A stretch of 64,000 nt of DNA, taken from NCBI GenBank assembly GCA_020634515.1, contig JACKBL010000007.1, positions 333,655-397,654 of the forward strand, in the 5' to 3' direction. The notes under the pieces were generated by a model. It was not told where the DNA came from. It did no database searches and saw only the letters and a list, made by a program, of their open reading frames with translations. The translations under genes and the position numbers were made by a program. Origin of the DNA: Ardenticatenales bacterium. Its GTDB lineage: Bacteria > Chloroflexota > Anaerolineae > Promineifilales > Promineifilaceae. This document shows positions 17,024-26,700 of the stretch, piece after piece (the first letter of the stretch is position 1; every line of letters begins with the position of its first letter).

Positions 17024-18191
17024 TCAGGCCTTTGCGAGCCGGATAGCTTCGTATCCAGGCGGCAAATGTGCCGTAACCGAAGCCTTCTTAGAAAGTTGGT
17101 TGGAAAGTGGCAGACCAACTTTTTTTAAATGCTTCATCAGGCGTCCATACGTCGGTTTGGCAGCTCTGTCCCAGAAGCCAGTCCGGATTGGCGGTAGGGT
17201 CGCCGCCAGATATTTCAATAGCGACCCGAAAATCATGGTCAGTGCCGGCAAGCGCGTGAGCGCGGTCGGGTGGTGGACATAATGCCGACCGCCGCTAGTA
17301 GACGGGGGACCAGACCTCAACCTTTATTTCGACGCTATCCTCAGCAACAAGCGTGTGCGTTTGCGTTGGTTTGGACGCAGGCAGAAGATTGTCCCCATGC
17401 TTTCGCGCCAATGGGCGCACCACTTCAGCCTGGTGGCGGCTGGGCGTTGGCCCCTTGTTGGAGGTTCGCGGCGGTATCTTGCCTGCTGTTTTGCCGAAGG
17501 TGCAGTTCTTGGCTAACCGTACCACACAGTTATTCACCCCATGTCTAACCGCATCTACCAATGAAAATCCAGCATCAAAGAGGGCCAGGTCTGTCTCCGT
17601 CAGCTTTTTGCCGACCTGCTTGTACACCTTTTCCATCTCCGCGGATGGCGCGTTTTGACTCGTATTCCCGCGGACCAGTAGTTCCAGGATGGCGACCCGT
17701 TGTTCTCCAACACGCCCTGTTGTCCCCATCATGCCAAATGGCACACCGGGCACCGCTTTGTGGGCATCTGAATCATACGTTTTGCTCTTCAGCCCTTTCA
17801 CTCGTGCCCTTTTGTATGCCGTCATATCGACGGGTTTCAGCTGGTACCCTTGAATCACCGTTGCCTGCCATTGACCAGCCGCGTCTACTTGCTTTTTCAA
17901 CTCGTCGAGCAACTCCGCCAGATTGAACTGACCGTACGTGATCGCTTTGGCTGCCCGACGACTCCTTGCGGCTCGTTCTGCCTCATCATCAATGAATGCG
18001 CTCAAATACGGGTCGACCGCGGGCATGATGCCACCGCCTGATTCGACAAAGTATCCGCTGTACATCGCGCTGATGACATCACAGATTCCTAAATCGGTTC
18101 CTTTCGGCAGCGTGGCAACCATTTGCTCAATTGCTTGTTGCACCTGATAATGGATAGCTGTGGGCGTGTTGGTGTTGGTGTTTGTTTTCAC
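17024..18191 (-). pseudogene. Decayed DDE transposase (IS4-superfamily-like)
   Basis: Two reading frames on the minus strand make one broken transposase. The first (17295-18191, GTG start at 18191) has LSAFIDDEAERAARSRRAA, YDSDAHKAVPGVPFGMMG, a probable catalytic region LALFDAGFSLVDAVRHGVNN, and EVVRPLARKHGDN. The second (about 17024-17270, other frame) has YLAATLPPIRTGFWDRAAKP and SVTAHLPPGYE, which I recognise as the C-terminal end of the same sort of transposase. The join near 17,290 loses sequence. The left edge replaces the 3' end of the neighbouring IS630 gene, and the IS5 element inserted a few bases upstream of its start codon. Confidence 0.6.
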
Positions 18192-18197
18192 ATACTA

Positions 18198-19191
18198 GGT
18201 TCCGTTGACATTTGAAGAAAAAGGGAAAAAACCCGATAATGTTACAATGTCAACTATCAAAATCGCCGATGATCAATGGCGAAAAATATACACCCACCGT
18301 TCGCTTATTTCGAAAAAACGTGCAATATGTGGCTGAAATCGAGGATTATCTCAAATTTGCCCATATATGGCACTGCCACATGTGGCGATAAAGCCGAGTT
18401 TCTCCATCCTTATGCCATATTTGGCGTTTAGTAGGCAAAATGAGCGAACGCCCGATATACAGGTTCTTAAAGGCACATCCACGTACCTACGCTAATAATC
18501 AAGAGGCCACCCGCCGTTTTGTAGAAGGTGTTCACTGGCTCATGCGAACAGGAATTCAGTGGCGCGAATTACCAGAGCGCTATGGTAACTGGAATAGCAT
18601 TTATAAACGTTTTTCCCGCTGGGAAGAGCATGGTATTTGGGCAGCCTTGCACGACCATTTCGTGCTAGACCCGGATATGGAAAGTGCAATCATTGATAGC
18701 ACCGTAATTCGTACTCATATGAGCGCGGCTGGTGGAGCAAAAAAAACGGCGCTCAGGTAGAGCAAGCTCTGGGTCGTAGTCGTGGTGGTTTTACTACCAA
18801 GATCCATGTTGTCGTCGATGCACTGGGTAATCCCTTACAGTACATCCTAACCGGTGGGCAACGACATGATGTGACTCAGGCCGAAGCCCTGCTGGAACCA
18901 TATGAATTTGACCGGGCTATTGCCGATAAAGCATATGATTCTGACGAGTTGCTCGCCTTTATCTCCGAAAAAGAAGCGGAAGCGATTATCCCGCCCAAGT
19001 CCAATCGGACAGAAAAACGAGCATATGACAAGCATGCCTACAAAGAGCGTCATTTGGTCGAGTGCTTTATCAACAAAATCAAGTGGTATCGTCGGATTTT
19101 CACTCGTTTTGAAAAGTTAGCGCGACGATATATGGCTTTTTTGCACCTTGCCGGTGCTTTTATTTGGCTTCGTTGAAATGTCAACGGAACC
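18198..19191 (+). mobile_element. IS5-family (IS427-group-like) insertion sequence
   Basis: The element has perfect 16-bp terminal inverted repeats (GGTTCCGTTGACATTT at 18198-18213 and its complement at 19176-19191). It is flanked on each side by TA (18196-18197, 19192-19193), consistent with a 2-bp target duplication. Its length is 994 bp. It holds one transposase gene in two overlapping frames. Confidence 0.85.
18440..19176 (+). CDS. IS5-family transposase made by -1 frameshift at an A8 run
   Basis: Frame 1 (18440-18760) encodes the N-terminal part: MSERPIYRFLKAHPRTYANN, WLMRTGIQWRELPERYGNW, and the first catalytic Asp in ESAIIDSTVIRTH. At GCAAAAAAAACGG (about 18737-18749) a -1 shift moves into the second frame, giving KKNGAQVEQALGRSRGGFTT, then HVVVDALGNPLQYILTGGQ, DKAYDSDELL (second Asp), and the third acidic region ERHLVECFINKIKWYRRIFT. 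All three DDE regions are present, so the fused product should be active. A programmed shift at A-runs is known for this IS group; a simple mutation cannot be excluded. Confidence 0.8.
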
Positions 19192-19308
19192 TAATGGAAC
19201 AGCCAGGGAGATAAATCATTTTGTTAACGAGCCAATGACGTTTTCCGTACAACCGTTACTCTTGCCCTGAAACAAGCCAGGGGTGCGGGGGCCTAGCCTT
19301 TTCTTTGG

Positions 19309-19340
19309 TTCTTTCTTTTGGGCAATGCCAAAAGAAAGAA
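19309..19340. terminator. Strong hairpin with 13-bp perfect arms
   Basis: The arms TTCTTTCTTTTGG and CCAAAAGAAAGAA are perfect complements around a short loop. Pyrimidine- and purine-rich arms with T-rich flanks fit a bidirectional intrinsic terminator. It lies between the IS5 element and the 3' end of the lipoprotein gene at 19490, which is read toward it. Confidence 0.55.
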
Positions 19341-19489
19341 CAAGTGGTTACAGATTACGCAAAACCCGCGACCGGCGAGACAAGTGACGCGGCCAGAGGC
19401 CATGCCACCGCCCACCATGAAGACCCGCCCATGGCAGGTTGGGGAGTATATTACTTCCATCCCGCTGGGTGCCGCCGTTCCTTCTATGG

Positions 19490-20761
19490 TTAAGGTGCCC
19501 ATTCTGGATGGTCATCATAGAATTCGTTTTCAGTGATTAGCCTGCCTTCCTCAACAAACGAATATGCGTAGGAACTACCAGGCGGTGACGGTGGATGTTG
19601 TTGGCTTGCAAAATCAACTGGCGCAACCGCTAAATCCAGAGAACTGAAATACGCTTCTACTGATGTTCCTTGAAGATTGTTCTCTAGCACGGATATGAAC
19701 CATTCACCATTGGATCCCCACACATATTGACCGGTAGCGTCTTCCATAACAAATACCGGATGTAAAAGGAAACTTTCTCCATTCCGCCGAAGTTCAAAAA
19801 CGTTAACGCTTACTGATGAGAATATCCCAGGCGATTGCAGGAAGGAGAGAAAATAATCATCACGCGGTAACCACTTAGGCTGGTCAATTCGAGGCCAAGA
19901 TGAAGTTAACCGGTGCATAGCATTTGTGGACATCTCAAAAAGATAGATTGCGTAATCATAACTTATTTCTTCCCCCTCTCTCAATTCTGTTTGTCCTGTA
20001 AAAAGCAGGTATCGTCCATCAGGGGACCATTGAGGTTCGAAACTATTCGTTAGACCACTGGTTTCAAGAAGCCGTGTCTGTTTGTCTTCAATTGATAGCA
20101 GGTGAAGGCTTCGTCTCTCTACACCTGAGTCAAGCCTATCAACGATTGTGTAAGCAATCTGTGTGCCATCGGGAGACCAACTCGGTGTCTCCTTTCCTTG
20201 ATCTGTATTTGTTAACTTCTCCAGGCCGGTCCCGTCCGCATTTATAGTGAATAGATCATCGTTTCCATCGCGATTTGACACAAAAACTATGTGGGTTCTA
20301 TCCGGAGACCACGCCGGATGTCTGTCAAAGTGATCACCTGACGTTAACTGGTTGAGTTCGTTGGTTGCCAGGTTCAAGGTATACAGATGAATACCGTCTT
20401 GTAAGTCAATGACCCCATCACCATTGGTGTCGTGTCGCCTTGATTGAAAGACCAACCATCCTCCTAATGGAGTACGCGTAGGTCTATTAGTTGGCATCAG
20501 CGTAGCCAGGGGAGTTGCTTCAGGTGTTGGTGACGGCACTGGCAAGGTGGCAGGCTGAGTAGGCGTCTCAGTATGAGACGGGGGCGGAATTAAAGTTAGG
20601 GTTGCGCGAGGTGATTCAGTTAGTTGAACCGCCACCTCGGGGCTTCCACCTGGTGTATGCTTTTCACTGTCACTTGAGTTTGTTACCGGTTGGCACGCTG
20701 AAACCAGCAGCAAAAAACAGATAAAGGTTACACAGAAGGTGAAAGAAGTGTTTATCCTCAT
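19490..20761 (-). CDS. Lipoprotein with TolB/WD40-type beta-propeller
   Basis: The 423-residue protein has a lipoprotein signal peptide (hydrophobic FTFCVTFICFLLLVSAC, lipobox Cys near residue 23), then a Ser/Thr/Pro linker (about 30-95). The rest is a beta-propeller with PD40-type blades: HPAWSPDRTHIVFVSNRDGN, TPSWSPDGTQIAYTIVD, EPQWSPDGRYLLFTGQTEL. ADGTGLEKLTN is the usual TolB/PD40 spacing. It should sit on the outer face of the cell membrane; the ligand is unknown. ATG 20761 follows GAGGAAA. It lies 27 bp downstream of the RHS gene on the same strand, so the two may be co-transcribed. Its base composition is lower in GC than the RHS gene, suggesting a different history. Confidence 0.8.
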   Translation of the reverse strand: MRINTSFTFCVTFICFLLLVSACQPVTNSSDSEKHTPGGSPEVAVQLTESPRATLTLIPPPSHTETPTQPATLPVPSPTPEATPLATLMPTNRPTRTPLGGWLVFQSRRHDTNGDGVIDLQDGIHLYTLNLATNELNQLTSGDHFDRHPAWSPDRTHIVFVSNRDGNDDLFTINADGTGLEKLTNTDQGKETPSWSPDGTQIAYTIVDRLDSGVERRSLHLLSIEDKQTRLLETSGLTNSFEPQWSPDGRYLLFTGQTELREGEEISYDYAIYLFEMSTNAMHRLTSSWPRIDQPKWLPRDDYFLSFLQSPGIFSSVSVNVFELRRNGESFLLHPVFVMEDATGQYVWGSNGEWFISVLENNLQGTSVEAYFSSLDLAVAPVDFASQQHPPSPPGSSYAYSFVEEGRLITENEFYDDHPEWAP

Positions 20762-20788
20762 AGTATTTCCTCGTTTCCTTTATTACAG

Positions 20789-23700
20789 TTACTGAAACGG
20801 CCCTGAACGAACTGTCGGCCGTGTTGGGTTAAGCCACTCTCCTCGCCCCTGGTATTGAAACCAAAGCCCATAGTGAAGGTGTACACCGGTGCTCCAGCCG
20901 TTATTCTCAGTCACTGCCAGGAGATCTCCCTGGTTTACAACTGTACCCACTGCGATTGTCGTATCGTCTATGGCAAGATGATGATAACGAGTTTGCAGAT
21001 TGTGTCCATGATCTATATTGATTACTGTGCCTGTTGTGTGGCTCCAGCCAGGTTCCAAATCTCGCCATTGACCCGTAGCCAGAAATCGCTCTGGTTCGAG
21101 CAATCCATCTTCGCCTCGATCCCTTTCGCGCAATACCCCCGAACCGTACGTTCGTATTTCTCCGGTCTCGATGTGCTGAATTCGCCACATGCCAGCTGGT
21201 GAGTCCAAACCTGCCCTTGTTACCGTACCAGGAGCTGGCGCCAGCACTGTGATATCCCCGCCCCAATCAACACCTGTTGGATGTGCCGGACTAAATCTTG
21301 AAGTCAAACGCTGTCCACCATCGAAGGGATAGCGAAAGTTAGCCCAGTAGTATTGCAATGCTTTGTCTCTTTCTTGCCAGTAAGCAAGATTCTGATCTTC
21401 GGGTATTTCTTCTGGATAGTTTTGGTTACATGTTTCATCACCAGAGGATGCTTGTTCAGCTGTGCAGCTTCGATGTCCCGACGGGTCAACGTATTTGAGG
21501 GGATTATTTAAGGAATAACTATAGCGGTTGAAGCTTTGTGGATTGCCGGCATCCGGCACAATCGTATCCGCGCTCAGGAACCGCCCCACGCCGGGCAGGT
21601 AGTAGCGGGCGTTGTAATAAATGAGGCCGAGGTCGTCATTGTGCTTCTGGCTGGTGTAGCCCAGGTCGGTATAGGTTTGGGTGGGGGCGGTGCGGTAGGC
21701 GCCGAAGGGGAGGTAGCGGGTGCGGCTGCCGTTGACTATGTCTCCACCGTTGTTGAGGCTCATGACGCTGTTGCTGCCTAAATGGTCCGCGTGGATGTGC
21801 AGGAGATTGGTAGAGCCGTTTTCCACAATCCGCCGCACGGCGACGGCTTGCCCGGTGAGGAAGTAGACTTTGCGCCGCGTGATGCCGTATTCGGTTTGGA
21901 TGCCGCCGCCGTCGTCTCCGTGGGCTTGCGGGCTTTGCGGCATGGGGGTGGGAGCTTCCTGGTAGGTAAACGACCAGGCGTCGGGCCAGGGGCCGGCCTG
22001 GACGCAGTCTTCGTCCTGACAGGCACGGACGCGCCAGGTGTAGCTGTCGGGGAGGAGGAGCAGCCAGCCGGTGTCGAGCTGCTCGGCGGCGATGATGAGG
22101 GTGATGGGGGGCTGGTTCTGCCCGGTTATCTCCACTTCATACCAGCCGCCGCTGAGGGGGCCGTTGCCGCCGCCGCCGGGAGCGCAGGGGTCGGTCCACA
22201 GGAGGGTTGGCGGTTCGTTTTGGGTGGAGCCGTCGGGTGGCTCTTGTAGGGTGGTGGGGCATTCGTAGGGGGTGGGGGTGGGGGCGATGGTGCTTATTTC
22301 TGGCGTGGGCGTGGGCGTGGCGGCGGGGGGTGTGGCGGTGGGCTGGTAGAGGTACCAGAAGGTGAAGGGGGCGGACCAGTCGCTGTCGCTGCTGCAATCC
22401 GGGGTGTAGCACGCTTTCACGTTCCAGGCGTAGCTGCCGCCGGGGATGAGGTTGAGCCAGGGGGCGGTGGTGTTGGTCTCCGCGGTGGGGATGGTGATGC
22501 CTTGTGGGGGCAGGCCGTCGCCGCGAATGTTGAGCGCGTAGCGGACGGCGGCGGCGCAGGGCTGCCAGGAGAAGGTTTTGACGAGAGCGATGCCGCCGTT
22601 GAGGGGCGAGGTCAACGCTGGCGGACAGGCAGGCAGCGGGGTGGGAGTGACTGTCGGCGTGTGCGTGGCTGTTGGCGGCGGGGTAGCGGTGGATGATGGG
22701 GTGGGCGTGTGGGTGGGTGTCGGGGTATGCGTAGGGGTGTGGGTGGGCGTCGGGGTATGCGTAGGGGTGTTGGTTGGGGTGGGGGTACGCGTAGGGGTGT
22801 TGGTTGGGGTGGGGGTGCGAGTGGGCGTGTTGGTTGGGGTAGGGGTACGGGTGGGCGTGGGCGTACGTGTGGGCGTCGGGGTGCGGGTGGGGGTGTTGGT
22901 GGCGGTGGGGGTGGGCGTGGGGGGGATGGGGATGTGTTCTTCTTCGTATTGGGGGAAGGGGGAATAGGTGATGCGCCCGTCGGGGTGGATGGTCTGCACG
23001 CGCTGGCCGGCGGCGTCGTAGAAGAATTGGGTGGTTTGCCCGCCGGTGGTGACGCTGATGAGGCGGTTTTCGCTGTCGAAGAGTTGGGTGTAGTCGCCTG
23101 TGCTGTCGCTGCGGTCTATCATGTTGCCGTGGGCGTCGTACGCGAACTGTTGGCCGCCGCTGATGGCGATGACGGCGTCTTTTTTCACGGGATGGTAGGT
23201 GTAGCTGGCGCCGTCGTAGTGGCTGATGTTGCCCAGTTTGTCGTAGACGATGTCGTGGTCGTAGGGGTCGATGGCGGCGGGGGGCGTCCAGGCGTGGGTG
23301 AGCCGGTTGCGTGCGTCGTACTCGAATTCCTGTTTTTTGTCTGTCGCCAACAGATTATCGACGATTTGGGTGATGTTGCCCACGGGGTCGTATTCGTAGG
23401 TGAGGGAGAGGAGGTCTTCTTTGCCGGGCAGGGTGGCGGTGTGGATGCTTTGCAGGCGGAAGTTGCTGTTGCCGTTGCTGCCGGTGGCGTTGTAGTAGCT
23501 GTAGGTGGCGTCCCGTCCGTTGCCCCGCGCCAGGGTGGTCATCTGGCCGCGCTGGTTGTAGGCGATGTCGGTGATGATGGCGTTGGCGCCGGCGGTGAGG
23601 GTGTTTTCGCCTTCCTGGTCGTAGGTCGTCTGCACGAGTTCGCCGTCGGGGTAGACGGTGGTGAGGGGGCGGTCCAGGTTGTCGTAGGCGGTGATGGCGA

Positions 23701-26700
23701 GGGTGAAGGGGTGGCTGTCAATGGTGCGGGTGTGGCCGGTGAGGCGTCCGCGTTGGTCGTAGGCGAAGGTTTCGTGGTTGTTGTTTGGGTCGCTGCCCCA
23801 GCGGATGGCGGCGAGGCGTCCGAGGCCGTTGGCGGCGGTGTCGTATTCGTAGCTGGCGAGGTGGTTGGGGCCGGAGAGGGGCGGGTTGTTTTGGCAGTTG
23901 CCGCTCGGCGACGGGGGTTTGCCTTTGTGGGTGAGGCGGTTGAGGTTGTCGTAGTAGAAGCAGAGGGTGATGTGGTCGGCTGTGCCGGGGTTGGCTTCCT
24001 GCCGCAGGAGGTTGCCGTTGGCGTCGTAGGTGTAGGTCCAGTAACCCATGTCGGCGTCGGTCATGTCGGTTTTGCGCCCCAGGGTGTCGTAGCTCATGCT
24101 GTTCTGGCGCAGCAGGTTGCCGGTTCCGGCGTTGAAGGCGTCGTAGGTTTGTACTTGGGTGAGGTTGCCGGCAACGTCGTAAGTATAAACGGTGTCTGCG
24201 TTGTCTGCCAGCGCCGCGCCGAAGAACTCGCGCACCACGGAAAGCTGCCCCCAGGCGTTGGTGTAGGAGGTGATGGTGTGGCTGTTGGCGTCGGTGACCT
24301 GGACTTTGGCCAGTTCGGGCTGCGCGGCGGGGGTGATGGTGGGGAAGCCGTAGGTGGTGGTGGTGGCGCTGCCGTCGGGGGCGGTGATGTGGGTGGCGCG
24401 ACCGAAGGGGTCGTATTGGGTGCTGGTGTGGTTGTAGTTGGCGCAGGTTTTGGGTTGGAAGTTTTGCGCGCCGCCGCTTTGGGGGGTGGTCTGGCAGATG
24501 GGGAGGCCGCGTCCGTCGTATGCGGTGTGGCTCCAGATGACGGTGTCGGCGCTGCCGGCAATTTCCGCGTTGAGGCGGCGTTCTTGCACGACCTGGCCAA
24601 GGCCGTTGTAGAAGCGGCGGCTGGTCTGGTCTTGCGCCGGGTCGGATGGGTCGGGGTGGGCGGTTTGGGTGATGGTTAACACTTGCGCGCCGGGGTCGTA
24701 GCTGTAGTCAGTGCTGGCTTGCAACTCGGTGGCCGCGCCGGTGGCGGGGTCGGGGGCGTAGATGTGGGTGAGGCGACCAAAGAGGTCGTATTCGTAGCGG
24801 GTCTGGGCGCTGTTGGCGTCGGTGATGGTGGCCGGCAGCCAGGGGAATACGGCGTCGTAGCTGATTTGCGTGGTTTGCGCGGCCACGTCCGCGGCGGTGG
24901 TTTGCGTTTGCGTGGGCAGACCGAGGTGGTTGTACTGTTGGATGGTGGTGGTGGTGCGTGTGTCGCTGGCGTAGGCGGCGTCGTGGCTGTAGCTGTTGAA
25001 GGTTTTGGTCTGGCGCGGCAGGCCGTCGTAGGCGCTGCCGCTGCCGTGGTAGTTGGTGTAGGTGGTCTGGTAGCTGTCTCCCGCCGACCAGTGCATGGTC
25101 CATTTCAATTGGCCCAGCATTCCCAGGGTGGTGTCCGTGGGGTTGGCGCTGTTGTCGTAGCGGTAGAGGGTCATGGCGATTCGGTTGCCGCCGCCGCAGG
25201 CTTCGTTGCTGTTTTCATAGGTGCTTTGCCGCAGTTGCCGGTTGACGAGCCAGTTGCTTCCGCTGACGTTGTGGGCGTAGGCGTATTCGACGCAGTGGTG
25301 GGGGGCGTTGGGCGGGTCTCCCGGTCCGTAGCTGGCGATGCGATGGATGGCGCCGGCGCTGAAGGTGCCGGGGTTGAAGTCGATGGGGTAGTAGGTGTAG
25401 TTGTCTTCGGTGCGTTGGTGTTGGGTGGTTCCGTCCTGGGTGTAGTGGGCTTCTTGCCGCTGTTGCGCGAAGGCAGCTCCAGCCACGGTGACGACGTCCC
25501 ACGTCATTTCCGTTACTTGTTTTAACCCCGGGTTGTCTTCATGGTAGAGGGCGGTGTAGCTGTTTTTGCCGTTGAGCCAGTAGTTGTTGACCAGGAATTC
25601 CTGTCTCTGTTCCGAGATGGGCGTGTCGCCGTGGGCGGGTTCGCTGGTGTTAATGGTCACGGTGTCGAAGCCGACGAGGGCGCTGCTGGCGAGGGTGTCC
25701 GCGAGGTAGCAGCCGGAATTGATGACGTCGTAGCAGCCGTGCCCGTCTTCGCGGGTGTACTGGGTGGCGATGTTGGCCGGTTCCACGCCATATTTTTGCA
25801 TGACGCCGTCCCAGGTGTCCAGGCGGGCGACGGCGAACCAGCGTCCGGCGGGGTGTTTGGCGTTGATGTCGCTGTTGTCCCACCGTTCGTAGGTGAGGGT
25901 GGTGACGGCGCCGTAGCCGTTGTTGACACGGGTGAGCAGGCGGGCGCAGTCGTCGCCCTGGCAACTGGTGTAGTGGGTGTTCTGGGCGTAGGTGAAGGTT
26001 TGCGCGGGGAGCGGGGTGCCGCTGCCGGTTTGCTCGTTGAAGTCGGCGCCGTAGGGGGTGATGCCGCTCAGGAACCAGTAGTGCAGGCTGACGTTGTGGC
26101 TGTCGTCGTGATGGGTGTAGCCGGCGTCGTAGGTGAAGGTGGTGGCGGAGACGAGGTGGTTGTCTTGATGCACGGTGACGCGGCGGGGGCGGAAGCAGCC
26201 GGCCGTCATGTAGGTGTCTTGTTTGGCGGCGTCGTTGTTGTAGCAGACGTCGTTGCCGGCGGCGTCGTCATAGTTGAATGAGATGACGGTGGTCGGCGCT
26301 TCGTTGATGTAGTTGTAGGAGAGGGTCTGGAGGGCGACGTCTACTTCGGTGTAGGGGCTGCGGCATTGGTTCGGGTTGCCGTACGCTTTGCCGCAGGCGG
26401 TGGCGTACTGGTAGACGACGTGTCGTCCGTAGAGGTCGCTGATGCGGTCCAGTTTCCAGGCGGAGGCGGTGATGTCTGGGTTTTTGGGCTGGCCGGCGTT
26501 GAGTTGGCCGTTGATGGGGGCGATGGCTTGTTCGGCGTCGGCGCTGTAGCCGAAGCGGTAGGTGATGCCGGCGGCGGTGCGTACGCGCCAGTATTCGCCG
26601 GTGCTGTTGGGGCCGGTGATGTCGGCCACGTACTCGATGAGCAGGCTGGCGTCACCCAGGGCGACGTAGCGGCCATGCCGGTTGTCTGGGTCCAGGGCGA

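Noticed and set aside
22709..24679. Plus-strand 656-codon open frame inside the RHS gene
   Set aside because: It consists almost only of Gly and Val and mirrors the C-rich codons of the RHS coding strand.
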